Source: Euwallacea fornicatus (Eukaryota; Arthropoda; Insecta; Coleoptera; Curculionidae). From it: a stretch of DNA of 64,000 bases. Shown piece after piece: positions 36,751 through 47,742 of the stretch. Within the stretch, counting starts at the first letter, position 1. Each line of letters begins with the position of its first letter. The DNA is taken from assembly GCF_040115645.1 (NCBI RefSeq), contig NC_089551.1:4836001-4900000 (forward strand). The letters run 5' to 3'. A program made the translations under genes and the position numbers. The notes below the pieces were generated by a model that made no database searches, had not been told where the DNA came from, and was given only the letters and a program-made list of their open reading frames with translations.

Positions 36751-36835
36751 TATATACATCTCCATAATTGATTCATTTATGAAATCACAAATATACTCAC
36801 AGGACTCCGAGCAGCTGTTAAATGGACACCCTGTA

Positions 36836-38499
36836 TAACCAGCGATCTTTAAGGTAATCTTTCAGTGGGCGGTAAACGCAGGACGTCGATTAAGCCGTTG
36901 ATTTGTTTTACCGTCAAAAGATGCGCCTCAATTCCCCCTTGAGGTTCTTTTTTATGATCACCCCTTACAGTAATTGTAGATCAAAATTCGAATTGAAGAA
37001 CGAAATTCCATTTTTATGCCACTTTACTTTGATGAAAGGGGTGGATACGATTCACATGTTGATCTGACCGAAATGAGCGGAGAAAGCACTCGGACAAGTG
37101 GAGCGCTGCGGAATAAATTGATAAAAAAAAAACAAAGTCTTAAATGAAAATTAACACAGAAGTTTTTTCCGACTGACATAAAATCGAATAATGGGTTTTC
37201 TAAAATAGAAAAAAAATCTAGGTTAAAAGCTCTCTGATGTTACATTTGCGCCACTAAATTATTATGTTAGCATGAAAAATTCAATTCGGTCCTATCGCAT
37301 CGGTTTGGATTATTGAATTCTATCACGAAAACACGTAGATAGATATATTGAGTTCGACACAAGTCGATTGATGTGGAAAATTTTTAGAAATAGAATTCTC
37401 GGGTTGGAATCACACAGAGATCGGACGCTTTTCACCATGAAATGTATTTCCTTTGAAAATAACCCAGTTCAGTATACGAAATTTGCTTTTATTTCAAATG
37501 CGTTTTTATTTCGCGAAGTGTTGTAGAGAGTTTTTCTGAAAATTATAGAGCATTTGTGGAGCGTCTATTTGTAGTGTTCATTAGCTCTGATATACCGCGA
37601 GTCCCGAAATTTCACGTGCAGGAAAGGTTTCCAGTCCAATTCCAATTTGAGGAAAGTTACAAATGACGCAGAAACGTATGAAAAGCAAATAACGTCAATA
37701 CTAAACGGGAATAAGTGCCCTATACCGGGTGTCTCTAAATAGGTGCCGAAAACCACCCCCTTGAACGCAGAACTTTATTCGTATTGAACCAAGTCCCTAT
37801 CTATTATGGTTTTCCAGACCCGCTCTCTGCATATAAAATGTTAGTTGACAGATCTGTCAGACCGCGATGCATTTTAGATGGGAAAAACCGTATCAGCGAA
37901 ATAAACAATTTGTTAACTGTACGTTTAGGTGAATGGGGCTTCCTGGCTCATACTAGGTGTACCAACACTCAGCTTTCTGGTGGACTCAAGACTAATTGAG
38001 AGATATTGCCGTTATTCTGTACCTAGTAACGAAATTTCATACGTTCGCGAATTTTCAAATCAACCGTTTTGACAGTATTGAGCATGGTGACCGTACCCAG
38101 ATTGGGAGTTCTCATCCTTATCGTAGAAGCATTGTATCTTACCTGGAGACTTTTTTAAATTTACCCTAACTTCAATTAAGGAAGAGCTGATGCAAACGGC
38201 CCTAAGAATCTCACAAAGTACCATTAAATTCCGTTATCAAAGTATATACATCTGTAAAGTCAAATAATTTTTTTTCAAATCATAAAACCGATAACAACTA
38301 AATTCAATTGTGGTTTATATTGCACTGTATTAGTGCAAGTTCTTACTCTGTACCCACATTTAAACTGATTGAAAAAATCGAAAATGAAATAAACAATTTT
38401 CTCGCGGATATGAAGAAATTTGAATTTTTTGCTCTGCAAAATTATCAGGTTGGTCCAATTTCATTCGTTCGATACCGGCTGGTATTTAACAAATGGTTT
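36836..38499. other. No gene seen
   Basis: A sequence resembling an element terminus, TACCGGGTGTCTCTAAATAG, occurs near 37724, but I found no matching right end. An open frame at 37784-37999 has no family features. Confidence 0.4.
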
Positions 38500-39345
38500 G
38501 AAAATAAACCTGTAAGCCTTTTTCACGTAGGTTCGAGACAAATTAAAATGACTGAGTGTGTGGGTATTTCCCAAAGTGTCAAATCAGTCGATTACGGAGG
38601 CTCTTTAGGAAAACTGGCGCTTCAGCAGAACAACAGTCAGGACGTGGACGCATTACAACTGTAATTAAAGATCGATTTTAAATTTTTAAGGGCTAGAAGG
38701 CAACCTACAATTGCGGCATGTAAATTGGTAGGAACTTTCCAACGGAGGCACCGCGCGACTCTAGGCAGAGACACTGTTAGGAATCATCTACATGAAGTCG
38801 ATATTCATAGTCGAAGACCACTGAGATGTCCACCTCTTTCCAAAAACAATCGTCCTACAAGATTAGAATGGTACCAAGAACATCGAAGTTGGAATGGAAT
38901 TGGTTGGGTGCCAGTTTCATTTACTGACGAGTGTAGATTTGGATTTCACCCAGATTCTCACCGAATAAGAGTGTGGAAACGATCTGGAAATGTTGAACCT
39001 TTACGACAAATCCAGGAAGTCTATTCATAGAGAGGTGGTGTAATAATGATATGAGCCGAGATAATGATTGACGCCAGAACTGACTTCGCTTTTCCAACAC
39101 GATTCCTAACAGGTCGACATTACACTGATAACATTCGTGACCCTACAGTTCGACCGTTTGCTGACGCTCTTGGTCAAAACTTTCGTGTCATGTTTGATGA
39201 TGTTCGCCCACATGTTGCCAGTATTGTGATAGACCGATCGACCAACGAATGAATCGTCGCATCGCTATGGCCAGCACAATCCCCAGATTTGAATCCAATT
39301 GACCAGGTCTGGGACGTGAAGCAAAGAAGAATTTCACCACATATA
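38500..39345 (+). pseudogene. Decayed Tc1-like transposase, family B, cut by a Tc1 insertion
   Basis: Reading in shifting frames: SGRGRITTVIKDR near 38634, then TFQRRHRATLGRDTVRNHLH, RRPLRCPPLSKNN and TRLEWYQEHRSWN. VSFTDECRFGFHPDSHRIRV follows with the first Asp, then GRHYTDNIRDPTVRPFADAL and FRVMFDDVRPHVASIV with the second. WPAQSPDLNPIDQVWD ends it, with Asp in place of Glu. The order is that of Tc1. It stops at 39345, where Tc1 family A copy 2 is inserted; I cannot recognise its continuation after 41855. Confidence 0.8.
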
Positions 39346-39619
39346 TACTGCGTGACGTAGAAAAAAGAACAACCCGTAAAATGATTTTATTTATATAATT
39401 TTTTGCATGCGTGTTTGTATATGGGAACACAAAAAACGATTAAATTTGCAGACATATTTATCGATGTATTTATGAGTTATCAGGAATTTTAGTTTTTTTA
39501 ACATTAAAATTGCAATAAAATATCAACAATAATTCTGCAAAATATCATTTATTGGTGTATAGTGTGCTTAGAAAGTGCTTTTAGATTAATCAAATATGCC
39601 CAAATGAAGAATGCAGCGA

Positions 39620-40463
39620 AATTTTCATCAATTGAGCGAATTTGAGAGAAGTCAAATATAATGGACATATGAGAGGCTGGTCATTTAGGGAAATCGCCAG
39701 TAGATTGAACCGTAGCGTAAACACTCTAGTGAGATGTTGTCAGGCATAGTTCCAAGAAGAGCAAACAGGCAGGAGAAGAGGTACTGGACGATCCCGAAGA
39801 ATTACAGAACACCGACATCGCCGCCTTTGAATTGTAATCCTAAGAAAAGGTTCATCTACTCGAAGACCCTGGTGGATCAATATGCGACTGTTATGATGCA
39901 GGGAATGAATACATTAGAACATGGAATGAGATAATATCGTGTTTAGTGACTAACTCAGATTCTGTTTGGGTATGCATTTTAGTCGAGCCAGAGTAAGAAG
40001 AAAACGCGGTGAAAGACGTAATCTTTAGTTTACAATACAGTGGCATCTCCATCAGACTGTTGCGGTGATGGTTTGGAGTGCTATTACATATGGTAGCAGG
40101 TCACCAGTACTTTTCATTAGAGGCAGTATTCCAAAGACACATTCAAGAAGTCCTGGAACCTCCGCTCGTGCCTTATCTGGAAACTCTTGTTAATCTAGTT
40201 TTCCAGCAAGACAATGCACAACCGCATATAGCTAAAGTGACTCTGGACTTCTTTCAACTAAACGTAATCAATTTGCTACCTTGACCATCTTGATTTCCAG
40301 ACCTCTTACCGATTGAACTTGTAAGGGATGTTGTAGGAGGTTGCTTAATTTATCCCATCCCACATAAACCCTAGCGACTTTACGTCATACTGTATGGTTA
40401 GTCTGAAATGAGATCCCTCAAGAAAACATCAATCATCTTATCAGATACATGCCTAGATTTATA
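39620..40463 (+). pseudogene. Decayed transposase of Tc1 family A, copy 2
   Basis: Scattered Tc1 text: SSIERI and EAGHLGK near 39630-39690, then ITYGSRSP-like sequence, RHIQEVLEPPLVPYLETLVN, and LVFQQDNAQPHIAKVTLDFF near 40195 with the second Asp. FPDLLPIELVRDV follows with a Glu at the expected place, and the tail reaches MPRFI at the foldback insertion. It resembles copy 1 but retains the region deleted there. Confidence 0.75.
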
Positions 40464-41655
40464 CAGGGTGTTGGGATTTCGAGTATTGTGACAGGAAAAT
40501 CCCTGGCTAGATGGTAAAAAACTAGCATACATGCCAAGAGCTCGATTTTTGAAAAAAATATTAATGGTAAAAACTGTATTTCGATAATTTTGCGGTCCTC
40601 GGGGTTAGAAGGAGTTTTTCAAATTTCGGCCATTTTCAAAATTCCTCATAACTTTTTTGTTTAGGACAATATTGAAGGAAAACACAAACCTTCTTAAAGC
40701 ATTTTTTCGATATGATTCCAGTGGCGTGCTTGGTGTTTTGTTACAGCGTACCGTTTTGTCAAAAACCTACATAACTTTTTTTATTTCAAATGAAATCAGT
40801 CGGCGATGCCTTCAAAAAAATGTCAATTTTAAACTATTTTCAATTATCTAAGTATATCTATAGTTATTTTTGAAAATAACTGAAGAATTAGATTTTTCAT
40901 GTTTCTATTCAAGTTGGTTTTGGCATTAGCTGTCCCAGTAACATTATTTATTTTACATGTTTTAATTTTTTCGTCAAAATTTTAATGTTTAGTGTGGATT
41001 TGGTAGCAATTTTCAAGTAAATATGATAGATAACTATGAAAACTATGACATGATAAAGAGTTTCATATCGTCAAGTGAAAACTCACAAGCAGCCTCTAAG
41101 TTATTCTTCCATACCCATCCCGAGTGACATAAACCAGATAGAAGACTGTTTAAGAAGTATAAAAAACAATTTACAGAATTATGGAAACTTCAAAAAGTGT
41201 AGACCACAACGTTACAATTCTAATGGAGATAACGAAATTGAAGAACTAAATGTAATTGGAGAAATTTTAGAACATACAAACATATCGCTTATTTTTGAAA
41301 ATAACTATAGTTGGAAATGATTTAAAATGGACATTTTTTTGAAATCGTAGCTGACAATGATTTTCACTTAAGATAAAAAAAAGTTTTGTCGGTTTTTGAC
41401 AAAATGGTAAGGAATCACATCGAAAAAGTCCCTTAAGAACATTTTCGTTCCACTTCAATATAATCCTAAACGAAAAAATTATGAGGAATTTTGGAAATGG
41501 TCGAAATTTTAAAACCGCCCTCTAGCGCTATGGACTGTAAAGATGTCGAAATACGGTTTTTGCCATTAATATTTTTTCAAAAATTGATCTCTTGAGGTGC
41601 ATACTGGTTTCTCCTTACCTAGCCGCGAAATGGGATTTTCTTATCAAGACACTCC
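40464..41655. mobile_element. Foldback with about 380-bp arms and a transposase N-terminal remnant
   Basis: Arms 40464-about 40850 and about 41280-41655 share GATTTTTGAAAAAAATATTAAT, hence the ends are inverted repeats, plus AAAATTCCTCATAA and TTTTGTCAAAAACC. Termini are CAGGGTGTTGGGA and GGAGTGTCTTGA, with TA on both flanks. It splits the Tc1 transposase after MPRFI; the host sequence resumes after 41657. Confidence 0.9.
41023..41320 (+). pseudogene. Transposase N-terminal remnant in the foldback loop
   Basis: Starting at ATG 41023: MIDNYENYDMIKSFISSSEN, then SQAASKLFFHTHPE and a stop, then HKPDRRLFKKYKKQFTELWK. The layout fits the N-terminal domain of insect DDxD transposases (…A…Y…FP.R..P....F….QL.E.G). 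A shifted frame continues RPQRYNSNGDNEIEELNVIG, similar to the R…..E..VL..V linker. The rest of the protein is deleted up to the right arm. Confidence 0.65.
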
Positions 41656-42220
41656 TAAATCCAAACACTATGTACAAGAACATATAAGACAGCGCGAAGG
41701 ACCGACAAATGCAATTTTTTTTCTGTTTTTTAACAATTAAATTTGTTAAATTATTTAACAAAGTATTAGTTTCAGCGTAAGAAACATGCATACGAAAAGT
41801 GATTTAAATAAAACCATTTTTACAGGGCGTTCTCTATTCTGTGTGACGCAGTATAAAACCAATATAGTTTAGAAATCTGACAACAGAGCTGCTGCACATA
41901 AAACACTTTCAAACACTATAAACTTTATTTTCTTATTAATCTCAGAAGAAGTTCGACCCGCTCGTAAAAGTGACCTTAGACTCCCCCGATTGGAGTGTCT
42001 CAGTGTTATTGTGTTCCTTTCGGCGGTTTTTAACGTGGCGAAATGTACGTCGTTGTGTGACGTAACGTAACGTCCGCCTTGGCGGTTTGTCGAGCCGTGC
42101 CGGAACGGTATCCGTTTCGATGCGGTTTCGGCGTCGCAATAAATCGGCAAAATACACAACGATGTATTCATTCGAGGTGTTTAGTTGAAATTTGACACAA
42201 ATTCTGGAAAAGAAACCTAC

Positions 42221-42489
42221 CTGCACCCGAACTTCTGGCAAATTAACTTTCATGGCCAGTTCCTCTCGGCTGTAAACGTCTGGGTAGTGGCTCTTCTCGA
42301 AGGCGCGCTCCAGCTCGTGCAGCTGATAGGTCGTAAACGTAGTTCTGTTTCGTCGATGTTTCTTTTTACAGCCATCACTCTCCGATAAACCGGAATTATT
42401 GGCCGAGCCCTCGTCTTCAGAACCGCTTCCTCCAATCTTTCCGAATCGCAAATCCGACACGCCGTCGTTCGAGTTACAGCTTCCCTCGC
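42221..42489 (-). CDS. Rx: Retinal homeobox protein Rx, exon 2 (homeodomain residues 1-46)
   Basis: Encodes residues 62-151. An acidic, Ser/Gly-rich stretch (about 81-101) precedes the homeodomain, which begins near residue 106 and reads RRNRTTFTTYQLHELERAFE at its start. SHYPDVYSREELAMKVNLPE follows, which is diagnostic of Rx. The acceptor is TTCGCAG before 42489 and the donor is CAG followed by GTAGGT at 42221/42220. The intron falls between homeodomain residues 46 (Gln) and 47 (Val), the usual position in paired-like genes. In-frame translation runs past the donor into intron sequence, so the exon end is set by the donor and by homology. A Tc1 insertion ends only about 370 bp away in intron 2 and a mariner starts about 400 bp away in intron 1, yet the exon itself is undamaged. 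Confidence 0.95.
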
Positions 42490-42893
42490 CTGCGAATAAA
42501 CATATTATCAATAAGTATCCCTTGTTAGGTGGTGGAAATGCGACGGGGTGCTCGGGGATTAACATCCCCCGGTTTCGTGCTGTGCCATTCGACACAGAAA
42601 TCGGTGTATTCGGTCTATTCAGCCTCTCGCAACAATCCGATGTTTGCCAATAAGGAGAATAATTTAGTTGCTACGGATTTTGGTAGGACTGAAACGTGCT
42701 CGCGACCGGGAGAACCAAAATTGTCGAAAGTTCGTCTCGAATGCGAGGGAGGTATCCATCAGGTTAATTCAGGTTAGTTCACGGGATCGACGACGAAATG
42801 TTCTAGAAATAATTAGATATGCGAGTAATGGACCGCAAGCTCTATTGGAGACGGATTGACGTGTTGCATTATCCGCAGGGCCGTGCACAGCTA

Positions 42894-44103
42894 CGGGGAC
42901 AGTCCCGGAAGTACCCGACCTGACATGTAGATGGCGATTTTTTGGCCCGTGGCGCCACGACGTAACCTTAAAGTCGGTTCGTGTTTATTTTGGGGCCGCT
43001 TTTAGGGATTTCGCTAACATGGAAACCATTGGTGATCGATGCGTGACTCAATAATTTCGTTTGAACGCCCTTAGTGCATCCACCGTCGAAGCGGAAGTAG
43101 ATTCTGCTCTAAGGCGGGAATCTGGTGGTTCGCTACCAGCTGTAAAATATTGGATGGCAAAGTTCAAACGCGGCCGCAAGAGCTGCGAAGAGGAACTCGG
43201 CAGTGGTCGACCCCATGACACGGCAGATTTGACCATTCCAGAAATCGTGATGAAAATCCGCAAAACTGTATTAGAAAACCGTTAGTTAAAATTGCGTGAG
43301 TAAAACTAACATGATAAGCATTTCAAATAGTACTGATCATCGCATTTCGAACGAACATTTGGATATAAGAAAGCTGTACGCAAGAGGAAGAATGGCAGCG
43401 CCGCGAGGATGTGTCAAGGGAGTGTTTGGCGGAGCTTCGCAGCAATAAAGCCGAGTTCTTGCGTCGATTCATAACTATGGATGAAACATGAATTTATCAT
43501 TTCAGACTTGAGGAGAACCAACAGCCAAAACAATAGATTTCAAAGGGAGAGTTGGCTTCTAACAAGGCGAAAACATCTGCAGAAAAGGTGATAATGTCAG
43601 TTTTTTTGGACGCACTTGGAGTAATTTTTATTCTCTATTTCTCTAAAGCAAAAACAATAAACGGAGAAAGTTATGCAAATTTATTGCAGCATTTGAGCGA
43701 AGAAATTTTAAAAAATCACCCGCATTTGGCGAAAGATCACTCTTGTTCCTTCAAGGCAACGAACCGTCCACGCATCCGTCATCGCGATGGTCAAAAGCGA
43801 TCAACCTAGTTTGGGGTTTTTTCCCAACCATCCTTTTCGCCAGATTTAACCCCCTGAGACAATTTTCTGTTTCCGAACTGGAAAGAATGGCTCGGCGAAA
43901 AGAGATTTGCCAATAATGAAGAGGTGGGGTCGGAGGTTGATACCCATTTTAAAACACTCGAAACTTCTTACTATAAACAGGAAAGAGAAGATGTCGCTGG
44001 AAAACTGTGTCAACCTCAAAGGAGACTGTATTGAGAAATAATGTAATAACTTTCTATTTTTTTTCTTCAACTGTTAGGTCGGGTACTTCTGGAACTACTC
44101 TCG
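42894..44103 (+). mobile_element. Irritans-like mariner, copy C (decayed)
   Basis: Ends CGGGGACAGTCCCGGAAGTA and CGAGAGTAGTTCCAGAAGTA (read from the right), both continuing CCCGACCT, flanked by TA at 42892-42893 and 44104-44105. The transposase text is METIGDRCVTQ, then EVDSALRRESGGSLPAVKYW, MAKFKRGRKSCEEELGSGRP and IVMKIRKTVLENR. KVIMSVFLDALGVIFILYF, INGESYANLLQHLSEEI and a PDLTP-stop-DNFLFP region follow. Multiple stops. It lies in Rx intron 1, about 400 bp from exon 2. Confidence 0.9.
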
Positions 44104-44105
44104 TA

Positions 44106-45424
44106 TGCCATGAAGTTTTGACAATATATCTTCGAAAGAAAAACGACATATACAGAGGGTTCAGAAATATTAGTGCAAATGAGTATGGCATGCAAGGAGA
44201 AACTAACATGTAGAGCGATTCAGCTAATCTTACCTTAAAATAAAGTTTCTAATTTTTATTCTGCGCGACATCAATGTTCTCTAATTTTGCAAATTTGAGA
44301 ACAAATTTCACAGGTTCTGGCATATACAACCGACAATATCAATTTCAATTGCCATAGAGTGTCCTTTCATCTACGACAATGCGCAGAGATTCATGTTAGA
44401 GACTTCTCTGGACGAGAACTGCGGAGACGCTCAACATGCTTTCATATCCAGACAATTTTAAGGAGGAACAGTACCTGCTCGCGATAATTGCAAAAAAATT
44501 GTGCCCACAATGTCAGTGTTGGAAATTTGCGGATAATTCACTTGATGATCTCCATTCCATGGTAAAAAAATTTATATTGTTGCTATATTTGAACCTGTAG
44601 CGCAAATAGAGTTACTAAAAGAAATTGTGCTGGTAATGTGAATATCGTTTTCTATCAGTGCCGCCATTTTTTTTCCAAAATCGATTTATTTACGTTTTGA
44701 AGTTTCAAACATTCGGCGTTTTATTTTGCTTCTATTTCCATAAAATTAAGGAAACAAATTGGATTTTGTCAATTAAGCCAGTTGAACTTTTACAAGGTAA
44801 GAATATTATGAATATTTTACTGAGAGTTTCATTAACCTCCAGTTCTATACTAATAATCAGGTATTTTATTATCAAGCAGCAATGGTGGATACAGTAACAG
44901 ACACTGACAGAAATTTTATTGGAATAAAGTGAGATAAAGTCTGAGAGGAAAAAACTATTCGACATTGTCACAAATACGTAAAGACGCACCTTTTGTCGAA
45001 ATAATTTCCTTCCAAATTAAATTCGTACATAGAAAATTATCGATTTTCTCAGGGAAATCGGTCTGAAATTATTCAGAATTTTCGATGCCCTTATCATATG
45101 ACTTCATATTATATTCATTAGGTCTTGAATCTAGGTTTACGATCTGAAATAAAGGTTCACCGATTTTATGTAATCGTGATAGCAAATTGTACAGTAATTT
45201 AAAGTAAAATAACAGCAGTTAATTCCTACACCACTAATGTGGTTCTTTAAGCCTTATGAATAGACGTAGGCAAATATGCACGCAATGACCTTTAAAAACA
45301 TGTACTTGTATATGCAGATTTTTCTGAATAAATAGGAATGAAATAAGTTTTGCATGAAAATGACACTTTTTCTTCCCTCAACGGGGATTTCCAAAGGTGC
45401 GCCACTTTCACCCTTGCTTTAGAA
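44106..45424. other. No gene seen
   Basis: AT-rich intron sequence without coding or repeat structure I can recognise. Confidence 0.4.
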
Positions 45425-45426
45425 TA

Positions 45427-46953
45427 CAGGGCCGGCCTCTGGGAGCTGCCACAGTCCACAAATGGATAATTGCAAGTTTAATGTATTTTTGAAGTTGGTA
45501 TTTTTGTTTATAGAAAAATCCCGACATTTTAAAAATATTTTCAACCTGATACCACTACCGGTTACACAGGAAACTGACCTTTACTTCATTTTTTAAAATG
45601 AAAGATGACAGTTCTCTTTACTAAAAATGTTCTTTTTTGTAAAAAAATAACATAAGTGTTATATTACAACATAATATCGACTCCCAACTTTTTTTATTTA
45701 TTTTGATTTTTTCAAGTTTGTCGACACTTATAGAACTTTTGTCATAAAACGATAAAGTAGATTTTAAATTGCTGAAAAATTAACACGTTTTTTTCCAACA
45801 ACACCCTATAATTATTTTTCCACCATTCGAATGTAATATAATACATGTGTAGGAACAAAATTAATAAAAACGATATAAATCATAAATAAATAACAATAAA
45901 TAATAAATAATAAATAAATAAAATAGCAATTTTTTTTATTTTTCTGAGTAAATCGCAAAAAAATTCGAACTGCTTTGTACTGTGTAGTTAATAAATACAT
46001 GAACGCACCTTTACACGATCAAGTTGCTTAATGATTATTTTCATTGTTTGTTTTGTATAAAATAATGTTTATGCTACACCATTAATCACCAAGGAACATT
46101 GCGTTGCAAGGGTGTAAAACGCCTTCAATTCTCCTTCTGCTCAAGAAATTCAAAGAAAGAACTACAAATACAACTGTTACAAGTTTTGTTCAACAATGGC
46201 TTGCATCTACCGGGCAATATTTTGAGCATTAATTGTAAATTAGTTGTAAACATGTTATGTTAATTGTTATTAATTCAATCGTTAGAGTAGCAAATTTGTT
46301 TTTCAATTACTTTCTGACTAAAGCTAAAAAAAACAACAATCAAAATAAGCATTAAACAACTTCACCGTCTGAAAGTGCCCTGATGTATCTATTACCTACG
46401 CAGCATAAAGTGGTTTAGAGTTTTTTTCGATTTACACAAAAAGTATTAATTTTCGATACTCATGATGTATATCGTAATTGTTTTTTTTCTACCAATCAAA
46501 TGGCGGGAAAACAATTGTAGGGTGCTATTTGAAAAAAAACTTTTTTTTTTTATTGTACGGAAAAACACGTTAATTGTCCAGTAAATTAAAATTTATTTAA
46601 TCTATTAATATCAAAGAGTTTTGTAAATAATTTAGTTTTAGCAAAGCTCTGCAAGTGTCTCAACTAGTACAAATCAAAATAAATCAAAAACAGATGAGAA
46701 TGGGTACTATATTGTATTATAAATTTATGTTCATTTTTCACAAAAGGCCATTTTCGCCAAAAATACTGCCAAGTTGCAATTTAAAAAAAATTAAATAAGT
46801 TTTGGGTACCAGTGTAACCGGAAATCATATCAGGTGGAAAATATTTTTACAATATCAGTTTTTTCCCAAAAAACAAAAATATAAACTTAAAAAATGCTTG
46901 AAACTTGTAATTTTCCATATATGAATTGTGTTAGCTCACAAAGGTAAACACTG
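45427..46953. mobile_element. Old foldback with about 400-bp arms
   Basis: Arms 45427-about 45835 and about 46490-46953: ends CAGGGCCGGCCTCTGGGAG and CAGTGTTTACCTTTGTGAG with TA on both flanks. Shared blocks include ACCTGATA...CCGGTTACAC, TTTATTTTGATTT and AACACCCTATAATTATTTTT / AGCACCCTACAATTGTTTT. By eye about 65-70 % identical, so older than the 22307 element. The loop is AT-rich with an AATAAATAAT stretch near 45885-45920. Confidence 0.8.
46131..46232 (+). pseudogene. Possible transposase C-terminal remnant in the foldback loop
   Basis: A 33-codon frame ending at TAA reads LLLLKKFKERTTNTTVTSFV, then QQWLASTGQYFEH. The last part resembles the SF.QRL.ACI...GQYFEHLL tail of DDxD transposases. 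Short, so tentative. Confidence 0.45.
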
Positions 46954-47159
46954 TATAAACTATCATACCACGAAATATGCAATTACTATCTATAGGATAA
47001 AAAACACAGACAGAAAAATCAATCATATTACATTACGGTAATGACACTACACTTATTGTACATGACTCAAGTTCGGAGAGAGCAGTGGAGACTGCAAATG
47101 TTAACAGGCAAAATAGTGACATGATTTTACAAATGGAAGCTAACACTAAATATCACTAG

Positions 47160-47665
47160 GAAGCAACTTCTACTCTCTAAACCATCAAATCAAAGGCGAC
47201 TCACCAACAATAATAACAGACGAAGAAACAACGGAACCAAAGAATGACGGGAAGTACCTAGGAATAACAAATGACAAAAAACAAAAGTTACTAAATATGT
47301 ACGAAACGTCACATTGGAAATCACCAAAAGAACAAACAATTTCCGAAAATTAGCATACAAGAACAAAGGAGTCACCACTAAAACTGCAATAAATATATAC
47401 AAATCCATCTGTAGACCACTGTTAGACTAGGAACCCACATAAGAGCAAATGCATAAAAAAATATTAAACGATATATACAAACAACAAAACATATTTCAGT
47501 GATGTAGGAGTAATTACAAAAGTAAGACACCCCAAAAACCCGCCACATTACCTACTCGACCAATAACCGAAACACTACAACAACTGCAGAAGTGAAAGAA
47601 CAATCCTTCCAGCTCGACTATATTGGAGCCACTTTGCTTAACAAGACAGACAATTCCGGTTTTTT
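47160..47665 (+). pseudogene. Jockey-like reverse transcriptase fragment, second copy
   Basis: Three-frame reading gives TITDEETTEPKNDGKYLGIT, KYVRNVTLEITKRTNNFRKL, AYKNKGVTTKTAINIYKSIC then RPLLD, TKVRHPKNP-HYLLDQ and KNNPSSSTILEPL. Each block matches the minus-strand fragment at 23567-24244 (KYLEGTIGKKLK, KIYKAMCRPLLD, TKIRHPGNPLHH, DNPHNWTILNPL). Same family, more decayed, opposite strand. Confidence 0.75.
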
Positions 47666-47742
47666 TCGACAATTTTACCGGCGACCACCCTGTTGAAACA
47701 CTTCCAGATGTACGTTATAAATTTGGTTGATATATGCATGTA

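Larger units (their letters stand above)
32974..36833. mobile_element. Composite of nested foldback elements with outer inverted repeats
   Basis: The outermost pair, 32974-33052 and 36753-36833, are inverted copies (CGGGGTGTCCATTTAA / CAGGGTGTCCATTTAA, then TTTGTGATTTCAT) flanked by TA on both sides. Between them lie three palindromic elements in a row, listed separately. Both outer arms end at a corresponding GATGTA, where the first and third inner palindromes abut. The whole cluster is 3.86 kb and contains no readable gene. Confidence 0.85.
39346..41853 (+). mobile_element. Tc1-like element, family A, copy 2, carrying a foldback
   Basis: Ends TACTGCGTGACGTAGAAAA and TACTGCGTCACACAGAATAG (read from the right) with TA duplications at 39344-39345 and 41854-41855; they match copy 1 at 8447-9670. 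Length is 2508 bp because a 1192-bp foldback (40464-41655) sits inside; without it the element is about 1.3 kb. It is inserted in a Tc1 family B remnant, giving three layers of nesting close to Rx exon 2. Confidence 0.9.
4038..42220 (-). other. Rx intron 2 (about 38.2 kb)
   Basis: Bounded by GTAGGT next to exon 2 and TTTCAG next to exon 3. It interrupts the homeodomain between residues 46 and 47. The intron has been inflated by the transposons listed separately, often inserted into one another. The remaining single-copy-looking blocks (for example about 17-19.6, 26-27.8, 30.4-32.9 and 36.9-38.4 kb) show no coding potential. Confidence 0.85.

Noticed and set aside
37724..37750. Terminus-like TACCGGGTGTCTCTAAATAG
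   Set aside because: No inverted partner found, so an element cannot be delimited.
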